64,000 nt of DNA from Apiosordaria backusii (taxonomy: Eukaryota > Ascomycota > Sordariomycetes > Sordariales > Lasiosphaeriaceae), in contig JAUKTV010000001.1 of the NCBI GenBank assembly GCA_030549205.1, positions 4,960,001 through 5,024,000 of the forward strand, written 5' to 3'. The notes beneath the pieces were generated by a model that saw only the letters and a list, made by a program, of their open reading frames with translations, had not been told where the DNA came from and made no database searches. Both the position numbers and the translations under genes were made by a program. Within the stretch, counting starts at the first letter, position 1. Each line of letters begins with the position of its first letter. Below are positions 22,232 through 34,100 of the stretch, piece by piece.

Positions 22232-22510
22232 TTTTTCTTTTGTTTTATGGGGGGAAGGGAATGGGGAGTTAAAGGCAGCACACATTGTGGAATTCCATTT
22301 CAAGGATGTATGTATGGGGGGGTATATAGTTTACTCTGGTGGGATGTTATTATATTTGTGTTTTAATTGGAATCTGGGAGATGTACGGCATTTTTTATGC
22401 AGAGAATGATTCCCTTGTGTAATTTTTTAAGATATGTAGAGAGGGACGTGTAAAGGGGTTAGTCCCTGCCCTGCTCAATAAAAGAATACGTTATGACACT
22501 TGCAGGAGTT

Positions 22511-22578
22511 GGTTGTACGGGGGTGAGGGTTGTACGGGGGTGAGGGTTGTACGAGGGTGAGGGTTGTACGAGGGAAAG
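22511..22578. repeat. 17-bp minisatellite, four copies
   Basis: Two exact units of GGTTGTACGGGGGTGAG, then one with a single G-to-A change, then one also ending AAAG instead of TGAG. They lie about 280 bp beyond the septin-like stop codon. Confidence 0.92.
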
Positions 22579-23106
22579 AGTGGTGAAGTGGTGTGTTATA
22601 TGCATTCTTACAGTAAACCGTGACTTTAAACGAACTACCTACCTGCGAGCAAAAAGACAAGGATGTTGAAGATTATGGTGAGTGGTTGGTTGATGGCCTC
22701 TGGGTAAGGTTTCTGAGTCGTTAGGTGTCTTGGTTGCACCCGGTGGTTCTTATTGGTAGGTACCTACATTTGGTTTGTTGAGGTGAGATTGGAGACTGAT
22801 CTCATGAGGTATTTCGAGGTTGATGTTGGGGATGAGGGTTATCACGTAGGGGTGGGTAGAGGAGGGTACTTGAAGATGGGTGTGAGCTGGGATTACGAGT
22901 TGTTTTTTTTGCGGGTTTGAGATATGGTTTGGGGGAGTTATATTGGGGGGCTGGGAATAGATGTTTCTTGGCATTGTTCGTGTAGGAAGTGAAAGATAGG
23001 GGTTTGTTTATTGTTAAGTGAAGAGAAGTGGTTTTATTCTTTGTGGCTGAGGGGGTTAAGGGGGGTTGGGAGGTGTTTAGAGTGTGAGTGGAGGGTGGGG
23101 TTGCTT

Positions 23107-23135
23107 GGGGTTTGGGGGTTGAATGGGTTTAGGGG
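23107..23135 (+). other. Predicted G-quadruplex motif
   Basis: Four runs of three or more G are separated by loops of 3, 6 and 4 nt (GGGG-TTT-GGGGG-TTGAAT-GGG-TTTA-GGGG). More G-runs sit just upstream (23051-23070 and 23092-23100), so alternative quadruplexes are possible. It lies about 0.9 kb upstream of the receptor gene. Confidence 0.6.
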
Positions 23136-24015
23136 ATGGCTTGGGGATGGTAGGTTGTTGATGGGTGGGGTATTGACGTTTGGAGGGGTTATGGCTAAGT
23201 GTAGGTTGATGAATGGTGTATGATGGAAATTGTATTCTGGAATTTTGGGTGTTGTTGTGTTGAGCTTATTGTATTAATTGTGAATTCAATGTGGGTGATG
23301 AGCGTTGTAAGGGTGGCTGTGGTTGTTGAGTGTTGTTGTTGTTGGTGGTGATGATGATGGAGATGGCAGCAAATTGCGAGGTGGTGTATGGCTGGAACTT
23401 GGCTGTTTTGGTGGAGGGAAGGGAGCGGGAGGTGTGGATGAGATGAAGGTAGCTAGATATCGTGAATGTGAGTGATGGGTAAATGGGTTGTGCTTTGGTA
23501 GGTACATGTATTGGGCCTGCCAGAATGTGAGAGGTGAGATGTGGAGAGTGATGTTGGGGAATAGTTGTGCATTTATTTCCCATGGTTATGTATTCATTTG
23601 GCCTGGATTGGGTTAATGATTTATGCGAGTGTAGCTACTTAGTTGGTTGATGAACAATCTGCCTCATTTACAACCTGGTGATCTCTCGTCCAACATTTCG
23701 GTCGTTAGTAACATGGGGATATGCGCGGTGAAGAGCTGTCGGAGAACTGGCGGTGGCAGTGATGTCTCATTCATGTCATGGCGTCGTCTGATAGGGCAGC
23801 TGCACTTGCACCTTCCTCCTTGCCAAAAATGCCCAGTACCTTAGCCTCAGCCACAGCCACACAGAGCGAAAGCAGAGCCGCGGAAATCAAATAAGGCTGG
23901 CAAGCGGAAGGTGGGGTTTCCCACCTTCAAAACTTGCAGTTTTCTTGATGGGTTTTGCAAGGAAGAACTTGTCAAATGCTGAGTTCAGATTTGGCTATCA
24001 CGGCATGTTTTCGAC

Positions 24016-27000
24016 ATGGCTGCCGTATCGAAATCGAAGGATAAGATAGCCGCCACTGGCCTGATTGTCATTCATGAGCCCCCAGGAAAGGCGACCTTGG
24101 AGTGAGTTTGTTCTGCTTCACCCTTCTCTCTCAGAAAGACTGACATTCCCATACAGTGTTGTCTTCGTGCATGGGTTTACGGGCCATCCGGTGCGGACTT
24201 GGACTCATGGCAAAGGATGTGAACGGTCGGATAACACTTCTGAGCCACCATCCAAAGCCCGAAAGCTCAATCCCTTCTCAAGACCACACGAGCAAGAGAA
24301 ATCATCGCCTTCCACTACCGCAGTATACTGGCCCCAGGACCTTCTTCCAAAGACTTTACCTCATGCCCGAGTTCTCACTTACGGCTACGATACCAACATC
24401 AGACACAGGCATGTTGGTCCAGTACTCAACAAAAGTACCATCTATGACATGGCGAAGGGTTTCTTGTTCGAACTAGAGGCCGAGCGCAGATTGGATGCCT
24501 CGAGACCTCTGCTTTTCATTGCTCATAGCCTTGGTGGTATTATGGTCAAAGAAGCCTTACGACAAGCGTACACCAACCGCAATCGTCATCTTCAACTCAC
24601 AAGGATATTCGACTCGACTATCGGCATCTTCTTCTTTGGGACGCCCCACGGAGGCGCTGATATACGTGGACTCGTCGTGGGCGTTATCGAGAAGCTCACT
24701 AAGGGATTAGGATTTGAGGCTAACCAGCATGTCCTCAATACATTATTGCCGGGTTCAGAATGTAGGCAGTTGAGGGATGAGTTCAATCCGGTTCTTCAGG
24801 ACCAAAACTGGATCATTTATTCTTTTCAAGAAGGGCTTGCACTGTCAGGCCTGGGTCAAAAAGTCGTGGAAAATAGCTCGTCGTACCTCAATTTTCCGAA
24901 GACCGAGATAACAATACCAATTGGGAAAGACCATCGAGAAATGTGGTAAGTTCGGGGCATGTTATCCTCAACTGTTCTTAGTACCCTTTTAAACTGACAT
25001 AACTCCTCACCATTCAGCCGTTTCCCGAACCTCAACGACGCTGAATATCGGAAGGTGGACGCAGCTCTCGCTCACATTGCGGAACAAGTTTCGAAATCTC
25101 AACCGACCTCTAGCGTCGAAACTCCCACTCCTTCTCTTGACGAGCAAGCTACACCGAAGGCCACCTCTCTTACTGATCAGAGCATTCAAACATTGTTGGA
25201 TTCGTTGAGATTTGACCAAATCGACTCTCGGCAGGAAAGCATTAGGATGGCGCACAAAAACACTTGCAACTGGATAACCAAGACCCGCAAATACAAAGAC
25301 TGGCTTGATATCAATAAGATGCAGACCCATCACGGCTTCCTTTGGATGAGAGGGAAAGCAGGGAGTGGAAAGTCGACATTGATGAAGTCAACCCTCAGAA
25401 GCTTTCAAAGATCTAAGAGTAACAGCAGCACTACGGTCATTTACTTCTTCTTCAACGCCCGGGGCACCTATTTGGAGAAAACCACAGAAGGCATGTACCG
25501 GTCACTTTTGCTTCAACTACTTGAGAAGATGCCGGATATCCAGAAAACTGTCTTTGAATCGGCTGCAATCGAGACCTGGAACGTGAGAGCAGGTCGCGAA
25601 TGGTCCATCGGAATTCTTGAGGAGCTCTTCGAAAACGCCATCTTGTCACTCGGACGACATGAAGTCACATGTTTCATAGATGCACTGGACGAATGCGATG
25701 ACGATCAAGTCGAAAGAATGGTTAGGCTTTTTGAGAGCATCGGCGAACAAGCGGTCTCCAACGGCCTGCGTTTTCGAATCTTCTTCTCGAGCAGACATTA
25801 TCCGGAAATTTCGCTGGATACCTGTTTGGACATCTTACTCGACGGCCAAGAGGGCCATGTTCGAGACATCGAAACCTACATCCAGAGTCAGTTGAAGGTC
25901 GGCGATCAGCAAACCAAGGATCAGTTGCGAGAGAGGTCATCAGGGGTATTTATGTGGGTTGTTCTGGTCGTGGATATCTTGAATAGGGAGATGAGCCAGG
26001 GCAAACCACCATCACTTGTCACCAAAAAGCTCAAGCAGATTCCGCGGAATTTATACGAGCTCTTTCGCAGTATTTTGACTCGAGACCGCAGAGATTCAGA
26101 TGGCCTTCTACTTTGCATTCAATGGCTCCTGTTCACGCGGGAACCATTAAATCCTGAACAGCTTTACTATGCCCTTCTTTCCGGCCTCGAGCCCGACGAT
26201 GATTCGGATTCCGATGATGGCTCGTCACCCAGTAACGAGGTCACTTATACGATGGGGGATGTTGCGACAGCCACGCTGTGTGGTTTTGAGAAATTTATTC
26301 GGAACACTTCCAAAGGACTTGCCGAGGTCACTCCATCAAAGAAAACCCCAGTAGTGCAGTTCATACACGAATCAGTGCGAGACTTTCTTCTGAAAGACAA
26401 TAAGAAGGGGTTACGAGAGGTCTGGCCCAAACTTGACAAGAACTTCGAGGCCCAGAGCCATGACAAATTGAAGCAATGTTGTTTCAATTATTTGCAGAGC
26501 GACATATCGGCCGGTCTTGGCCTTGGCCTTGACCTAAAGCTTCCTAGAGCTTCAACTATGGAAGGTTCTGCTCTCCGGGAGAAGGCCACGAAGAACTTCC
26601 CCTTCTTGGCCTATGCAACCAAAAATATCCTCTGGCATGCTGAATATGCACAAATTGGTGCGATCACTCAAGAAGTCTTTCTGAAGGATGATTTCAATTT
26701 GCGGACATGGTTGTTATTACGAAATGTTCTTGAGAAGCACGAGGCCCGCCGTTACGACTACACGTATACGGCCACTCTCCTTTATGTGTTGGCGGAGCTC
26801 AACTTACCCTCGTTGCTCAAAGTGTGGTTACCAAGGTTCGATGTTGCCGCCAGTGTTTCCACGGAAAAAGAGCGATACGGTTCACCACTTCTTGCCGCAT
26901 TGGTTTTCAATAGCCAGGGTGCAGTTGATGCTTTCGTGGACCATTTTGGGACTGCCCAGCATGTTTCACCCTCGACTCTTAAAGAATGGAAATCGCAAAC

Positions 27001-28974
27001 TGGTATCATTGCACCCTTGTCCAAGAACTTTCAGTTTTCGGCACACCGAGATCTTTTCTCCTATGCTGTAGAGTTTGGAAATGCGGCGCTTGTCCATCTT
27101 CTCTACAACTACAACATCCCCGGCCTCGAAGTAGACGTCAACAAGAGCGACAAGGACGGGAAAACACCGCTGATGTATGCCGCTAAAGAGGGGCATGCTG
27201 CTATTGTGAAGTTTCTATGTCAGGAAGGGGCCAATATCAATACTACTGATAAGTACGGCGACTCGCCTATTTCCTACGCGGCCAGAGGAGGGCATACAGA
27301 CACTGTGAGGATTCTGTATGAGGAAGGAGGAAACATCAATACTAGTGATAACATGGGCAGAACGCCTATTTCCTGCGCGGCCAGAAAAGGGCATATCGAT
27401 ATTGTGAATTTTCTATATCAGGAGGGGGCCAATATCGATGCAACTGATAAGCACGGCAGGGCGGCTATTTCCTTTGCAGCTGAAGAAGGGCATACCGATA
27501 TGGTGAAGCTCCTTTGTCAGGAAGGGGCCAATATCGATGCAACTGATAAGCACGGCAGGGCGGCTATTTCCTTTGCAGCTGAAGAAGGGCATACCGATAT
27601 GGTGAAGCTCCTTTGTCAGGAAGGGGCCAATATCGATGCAACTGATAAGGACGGTAGAACGCCAGTTTCCTTTGCAGCTGAAGAAGGGCATAACGATATC
27701 GTAAAGTTTCTTCGTCAGAAAGGTGCAGACATCATTAAAAGCGACCGCCTCGGGAGAGCACCTATTTCATACGCATCTGCAGGAGGTTACGCCGTTGCTG
27801 TGGCGTTTCTTCTTCGAGAAGGGGCTGATGTCAACGAGGAGGATATGGATGAAAAGACACCCGTGATGTACGCTGCGCAGAAGGGCGGCGCTGATGCTTT
27901 CAAACTTCTTGCCGACAGCGGCGCTGATCTTGAAGCGAAGGACAAAACAGGCAAGACGTTGTTAATGTGCGCAGTTCAAGGTGGCAACCGGAAAATTGTG
28001 AAGTTACTTCTTGAGAAAGGAGTTAGTGTCAAGCCAGTTGATTGGGAAGGAAAATCTGCGATGGCTTACACATCGAGTTATGCGCATTCATTGGCCTTGT
28101 ACCAGTTCATTGAATTGACATGCTTGGACAATCCAAACTGGACCGACGATGGTGGAACGAGCCCTTTGCATTATGCTGTGCGGGAAAGAGATGTTAAAGC
28201 TGTGGAAGTTCTTCTAAACACCGGGAAGGTGGATGTCAATCTTCGGGATAAGAGCGGCCGAACGCCCCTCAGCCATGCTGTGTCTGTTTACGAGAATATT
28301 GACGTTGTGCGGCTTCTACTCGGCACTGGGGAGGTGGAAATTGATTCCAGAGATAATGATGGCCGAACACCATTCAGTTATGCGGTGTCTGTTTACAAAA
28401 ATATTAACGTTGTGCGGCTTCTACTCGACACTAGGAAGGTGGAAGTTGATTCTAGAGATAATTCTGGCCGAACACCATTCAGTTATGCTGTATCTGGTGA
28501 CTGGAATATTGACGTTGTGCGGCTTCTACTCGACACTAAGAAGATTGATATACATTTCAGGGACAACGGTGGGCGGACGCCTTTGAGCTGGGCTGCAGGG
28601 TCTGGCTGCGATGATGTCGTTGGAATTCTTGTCGAGAAGGAAGGAGTGGAAGTGGACGCAAGGGACAACCAGGGTCGTACACCACTCATGCACGCCCTTG
28701 ATCAACTGCTTTCATATTTATACCATCGAAAAAAAAACTGAATGTGGTGTCAGCCCTTCTAGAGACAGGCAAAGTCAACGTTGATCTGGTAGATGGTACG
28801 GGCCGCACAGCGCTTGATATTGCCGCCGCGATTGAGAAAAAGGCTTTGGCTCAGAACGACTATTCGGTTCGTTGGTGGGTAGAAGGAAATAACAGGCTTG
28901 TCGATTTATTAGAATCGTACAAGGAAGGGCGGTTCGGGGGTTTGCCATCCAGGGAGCTGCTTAGACTTTGACTG
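24016..28974 (+). CDS. NOD-like receptor: alpha/beta-hydrolase, NACHT, ankyrin repeats (frame break near 3' end)
   Basis: Three exons: 24016-24101, 24157-24945 and from 25018; introns 55 and 72 nt. The main frame stops at 28739-28741 after 1532 residues. The N-terminal domain is a SERAC1/SesB-like alpha/beta-hydrolase: VVFVHGFTGHP, then AHSLGGIMVKEAL with the nucleophile at about Ser153. The NACHT NTPase has Walker A GKAGSGKST (404-412) and Walker B CFIDALDEC (from 510). A helical stretch leads to about 16 ankyrin repeats from residue 998. This is the layout of fungal STAND receptors, thought to sense ligands through the repeats, oligomerise by NACHT and trigger the N-terminal effector; several control heterokaryon incompatibility. 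Here that role is inferred. After the stop, the -1 frame (28738-28971) continues the ankyrin pattern (VVSALLETGKVNVDLV, GRTALDIAA) to TGA at 28972-28974. The break is at an A9 run (28729-28737): ribosomal frameshift, real mutation or base-call error. Confidence 0.88.
27425..27622 (+). repeat. Two identical 99-bp ankyrin-coding units
   Basis: Bases 27425-27523 and 27524-27622 read the same. Each encodes one 33-residue ankyrin repeat (DKHGRAAISFAAEEGHTDMV with its flanks). A third copy starts at 27623 and diverges after the first bases. Identity at silent sites points to recent duplication or gene conversion. Confidence 0.92.
28240..28555 (+). repeat. Three near-identical 105-bp ankyrin-coding units
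   Basis: A second family of longer, 35-residue repeats (pattern GRTPFSYAVS...NIDVVRLLLDT) occurs in tandem with only scattered base differences. It is distinct from the 33-residue family further upstream in the same gene. Confidence 0.8.
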
Positions 28975-30296
28975 AGGTTCACGATTATCGGGAAATGGTT
29001 GGCTTGTATGTTCGACATCTATTGGTAGTTTCAGTTACATGATAATGATGCGGGCAACGTTTGAAACTCCTGCACAAGGTTCTTGGGAAATCGTGTGCCT
29101 CTTTCGGGATTCCGAAGTCTGCACACAAGTTGAGCCCCATATCATGGGATGTTCCCAGATGAGTATGTACTTTGACGCACATTTCAAGCTAGAACTGGTC
29201 CATAAGGTACTTACCTACACGAGGAACGGCCACTTAACGTCTCCTAAGTTAAAGCTACTTGGGAAAGACGGCCAACACAGATCGTGAAGAAAAGCGGATA
29301 TATGATGGCGAGAAGGTTTAAGTGCTCGGCTACAGCGTCGGAGATACCGTGTCATGGAAATACGTGGGTGGATCTGCTCATGGAACAGAGCACACGGCGT
29401 TTTATTGTTTTGACTTTTCCATTTATTTGTTATTTGGACATTTATTGTTTTCCCACCTTCTTGTTTTCATTGCAGTGTCTTTCGACCGAGGTCAACATTC
29501 GTCTCCTAACGGCGACACACCGAAGATTCTGCACCAGACTGGCAAGACATAAGGAGAAAATGTCTAATACCTATCTATGTATTTCTATCATATATGGCAT
29601 CTAGAACTATAAGTTTGCTGAAACTCTAAGGGTGTCTGGGTTCAGAAAAGTCGAGGACAGTCCTCAACTCCCAAGAAAATAACACCCTGATATGAGATGA
29701 AATACAAAAGCAATATCAAGCTGCTAGGCTTCTGTCTAATGTTTTTACCCTAAGTACCAAAGATTCTCTTAAGCACCTAAAGACTTCAGAGCCAGGGACG
29801 GCGCTCTGGCAACTCACCCCTGAAGCCCCTTGAGCCCCCAAGCTCGGGTGGTTGAGGGTTAGGGTTGATTGTGCGTCTGTTGGAGGTCATGGCCAGAGAT
29901 GTACCTCTTGCGGCATGGCCTGTTGTGTCATAGGGCATGGCAAAGATAGAAAGAATAGGATTCTTGCAAGAAAATATATTGATACTTCTGATGTGTTGGA
30001 GGTTAAACCTGAAGATCTGGGCGTTGTACAGCTGGTTTGGGTTTAGTGTGGAGTATTTGGGTATCCGCATAACCGACACCATCCCCCAGCGCGCAAGCTA
30101 CTTTCAACGGCCTCAGTCGCATTGCATCACCACATCAACATTTTCCCTCCGGCGCAAAACTGCATCTTGTCTCCCACCTTTTTGCGCCCGTCACGATTAC
30201 ATACCTGAAGCAAGATAACAGCCTTGCCCTCTTCAACTCAACATTCTTCCACCACCAAACCACAACCAAAAAAACAAGAACAACCCCCCCACCAAA
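28975..30296. other. Intergenic, receptor 3' end to J-protein promoter
   Basis: About 1.3 kb. No gene is supported; the ORFs of 60-106 codons have no recognisable content. The last 200 bases, CA-rich with A-rich context before the ATG, are the likely leader of the J-protein gene. Confidence 0.6.
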
Positions 30297-31178
30297 ATGT
30301 CCGACCAAGACCTCCTCCTCTACGCCCGCGAAGCCGCCTCCCGCGGCGACGACCTCTTCTCCCTCCTCTCCCTCGACGCAACAGCCACAGACCAAGACGT
30401 CCGCCGCGCCTTCCGCAAAAAAGCCCTCACCGCCCACCCAGACAAAGCAGGCGACAATTACGACCCCGCCCTGTACGAGCGGCTAGAGCGAACAAGGGAT
30501 GTCCTCCTCAACCCCGAAGCAAAAGAGGTCTACAACAATGGTATGAAAGCCATTCTTGAAAAAAAGCGACAACGAGAACAAATGGGCGCAAAAAGGAGGC
30601 AGCTAGTCGAGGAGCTGGAAAGACGCGAGGAAGAGGCCAAGAGGCAGAAAGTGGATGACAGTGCGGAGAAGAGGAGGGAGAAGCTCAGTGCGATGGCGGC
30701 GAGGGGGAAGCAGAAGATGGAGGAGATGAGGAGGTTGAGGGAGATGGCGGAGGTGAGGGAGAGGGAGAGGGTTGCTATGGAACAGCAGCAGCAGAAGCCA
30801 GCTGAGGAAAAGGAGAAAGACAAGGACTATGATGAAGAGATTGCGGAATTGGAGAGGAAGCTGGCGGAGAAGCAAAGGTTAAAGGCGGAGAAGAAGGCGT
30901 CAAGGAAGAAAGAGGCAAAGACTGAGGAACAAGCACCATCATCACTTCCCTCTCACACCAGGCAAGAAAAGGACAAGGCTGACCAAGATGATAAGGTCTC
31001 TGCGGCGGCGACAAACGCGATAACGAATACAAATGCGGGCTCCGGAGATGGAGCGACGTCACAGCCAGGCAACAGGTTTGCCTCTACTATGGCGAGACTG
31101 AGGGCCGCGCAGGCCAAGAAAGACGAAGAGAAGAGGAGGAAAGAGGAGGAAGCAGCGAGGAATGTCTCTTCTTCGTAG
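30297..31178 (+). CDS. cwf23: J-domain protein, DNAJC17/Cwf23-like splicing factor
   Basis: A single-exon gene for 293 residues with a good start context (CCAAAATG). The J domain is at about residues 18-85, with the catalytic HPD at 47-49, and would stimulate an Hsp70 ATPase. It is followed at once by a long basic coiled coil; the segment EQMGAKRRQLVEELERREEEA matches the region after the J domain of human DNAJC17 and S. pombe Cwf23, which are spliceosome-associated. No RRM is seen, unlike animal DNAJC17. The remainder is Glu/Lys/Arg-rich and ends ARNVSSS. A nuclear splicing role is inferred from the family; the J-domain call itself is certain. Confidence 0.85.
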   Translation: MSDQDLLLYAREAASRGDDLFSLLSLDATATDQDVRRAFRKKALTAHPDKAGDNYDPALYERLERTRDVLLNPEAKEVYNNGMKAILEKKRQREQMGAKRRQLVEELERREEEAKRQKVDDSAEKRREKLSAMAARGKQKMEEMRRLREMAEVRERERVAMEQQQQKPAEEKEKDKDYDEEIAELERKLAEKQRLKAEKKASRKKEAKTEEQAPSSLPSHTRQEKDKADQDDKVSAAATNAITNTNAGSGDGATSQPGNRFASTMARLRAAQAKKDEEKRRKEEEAARNVSSS

Positions 31179-34100
31179 ATTTGTGTCCCGTTTTTAGATT
31201 CTCCAGACCATTTTTGTTGTTTATGATACCCGAATAGATTTCTTTTAGCTCGACAGTTGGCTGAATCAAGTGCCTAACATATGAGCCATGATACTGCTGC
31301 CACATCCTCATTATGGAATCGACCATAACCCGTCTACGTTTCAGAATGACCTTGAAGATCCTAGAAGTTATCATATAGCCCAGCAATCTTTAGACAGCTT
31401 TTTCATCAGGCATGTTGCAAACACTGTCTCCTGAACGCTATCGAGTGTAGATGAGATGTCAATGGACTTGCGGGCACTGTCAAACCCATCAAGTCATTTC
31501 GACTCTTTGTGTTTGTGTTTGACCGGCGTACCTAGCCACACATGAGAACTATACACAGAACAAACACAAGACCTGCAAACCTGCTGGCGAGAAAGTATGG
31601 TGTAGGGTGTGGTTGTTAACCCGTAGTACAACACATGCATACGGTTGTTAAGACCGCGGTAAAATGGACACACAGGAGCTTCACGGAAAGGTTGCCTGGG
31701 CAGAAGCTTGTCAAGGACTGCCCGTTTGCTTGACTTGTACCCCGGTATCATCACCTTTCAAAGTCGATACACTACTTGCTTTGATTACAATGCAACAGAC
31801 GGGTTACATGACCAAGTCATTAGTACTACTTTTACCCACCAAGAGCACACTCTCTGCAATAAATGAGAACCACCTAGGTATTACCGACCTGGCCATCAGT
31901 CAAGCCAACAAGCCCGATAGATACCCAGATTGTTAGTCATCCCCCCTTAATAATCAACCCAGCACCAAACCACACTTGAGGAAGACCTACAACCCATCTT
32001 GGCCAAAACCCATATGTTCTCTGGCGTAGGTAAGCAAAGCATACTCCCTCTGTAGCAGACACGGGGAAGGGGTATCTCTATCCAGCATCCATATACTCGT
32101 CTCTCCCACCTATCGCTTCCTCTCCATCACCAGCCAGCCAGCCAGCCAGCCGGTGCCAGCTACAGTACAGTATGCACTTCACATAGCCAGTCACCTCCCG
32201 GAGCTGACCTATGCATCCCCCATTCCAGCCACATTCTCCGTTCCTGACCCAGCTCGCTGGACCGGATAAACACGACACTCACACCGCATCGGACCGCATC
32301 CGTGGTGAAACAAACCCCCATTTACCTCCCTTACTGTAACTTACACACTCTAGCCCACTCTCAGCACTTTGAAGTTACATTCCACACCACTCCTCCCCAA
32401 TCTAACCATTAATTAGTACCTTGCAGTTAACGTGCCAAGATAGAACTCCCCAAAATGGAACCATTGCGCGAGACAGACCCTCCTCACTTTCGGCAATCCC
32501 ATCCAATCTGCAGGGGGAGAGAGTGAGAGGTTGGGGAATATCTGGGACCTAGGAATGTCACCGTTGCGTGTGCCGCAGAACAGAGCTACTACCGCCCATG
32601 CATGGAAGCATTCCAAACCTTCCATTCACCCTTCCATTCACCCTTCGAAAGACCTTCCAAATGCGACCCTCCTCAAAGTAAGGCAGTGGCGCGGCACCGA
32701 CAGACTGGCACGCTGTTCTGCGGTAGGTGCGGTATCACCGTGAGTAAAACCCCCATCCGTCAGTCCGTGGGGGAGAAGAGAAAGGGAAAGCAAAGCGGCT
32801 GCCTGAGGGTTTTCTGGACAGTGATTGGTTAAGGTGCGAGGCACAGCACTGCCTTGCTGCAACATTGACATACCGGTACTGCGTATTGCGACTCTCTCAC
32901 CCGCGGGCAGCGCGCGCGAGCGTGAGATGGTAACTAGGGAAAAGAGAGAGTAGTACTCAGGCTCGTATACTAGTGCTGTTACTCTGTTGCTCTTGCTATT
33001 TGTTACCATTATATCAGTGGGGGTAGTTTTAGGAACGCAACAGCGCAAGAAATGACGATCACCAAAGAAAGATAGGAGAGGTGAGGTCGGATTTAAACTG
33101 GAGATTCCATGACACCAGTTGCTTCAAGTTGATGAAGATGCTGACAAAAGCCCTTGCTTATACAGCAATACGATACGGTATGATGTTTTGTTGGGGGTCC
33201 GGAGTAAAAATATGGGGAAGGTTAACGTTGCTTTCTGATCTTCAGTAATCTGAAATTGTAGTCAGCAATTGCTCGGATTTCCAAATGGTGATGATCATAG
33301 TCGTAATCGGTGATCGGTGATAAGTGGCAGTAGATACGATCACTTCATGCAGACCTAACCTGAGCAACGGTTCGTACTCTGTCTTTCAGGTCTGTATTGC
33401 GATCTGTGAGCTCAGCCCTGCCCCTGAATCAAGTCATGATGCCATCGCATCAAATAGTCTCTTGACTGCGATGCTGGTGATGTCGTGATTTTGTGCTCCC
33501 TGCCGACCACCCCCGGCCGCTCACCTTGACTGACGGTCATCTCCATCAGGAGACACGCTTTGCTGTAGCTACCCCGGCAAATTGTCGCAGAAACAACGCC
33601 GCCGGCGCCGCCATGTGGTTTTCTTGCTCGGGCTCCACGGGTCTCACGGGCTGTGCCTCATACTTACAGTTTATGGTGGTGGTTGCGGTTTTACCTACCC
33701 CTTGGACCCTGACTGGGAGAGAGACACTGATAAAAACCCCTGGACCCCAAATTCCACAGTGTCTATCAGCCCTATCTGTGGGGGCCATGGCACAAATCAG
33801 GACCCCGAAATCCGTGCCAAGAAATCTTGGGAGTGTTGTATGCAAGGTGTGCGGCGTTCGAGGCCTTTTGTTCAGAAGGCAACTGTGCGGGGGAGGAGAA
33901 CGAGCAATGAGAGAATTGTCCCGTCCCGTTGCACGTTATCGGGGGCGGTGCAAAAGTTCTGTGTCGTGTGCTCTGTTCTTCCTCTTGATGCCTCGGGGTT
34001 TAGTTACTCTTGTTGTGTCGTACAGCTAGCTCACCGGATATCGATTCTAGTTTTGAATACTAACGAATAATGATTCATCTCATACACCGCTGGTATTACA

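Larger units (their letters stand above)
22232..24015. other. 1.8 kb spacer, C-poor and G-rich on the plus strand
   Basis: No gene is supported. From about 22.5 to 23.6 kb the plus strand is rich in G and T and very poor in C; the 240 bases from 23041 to 23280 hold only seven C. It contains a 17-bp minisatellite (22511-22578) and a canonical G-quadruplex motif (23107-23135). The final part (23.6-24.0 kb) has ordinary composition and should be the promoter of the receptor gene. Confidence 0.75.

Noticed and set aside
22232..24015. Repeat-induced point mutation as the cause of the odd composition
   Set aside because: The bias is one-stranded (few C, many G on plus), while RIP depletes both C and G by acting on both strands.
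28676..28755. Intron as explanation for the receptor frame break (donor GTACAC, acceptor TCAG)
   Set aside because: It would delete the ankyrin helix that the -1 frame completes, and the donor is poor; the A9 run explains the jump better.
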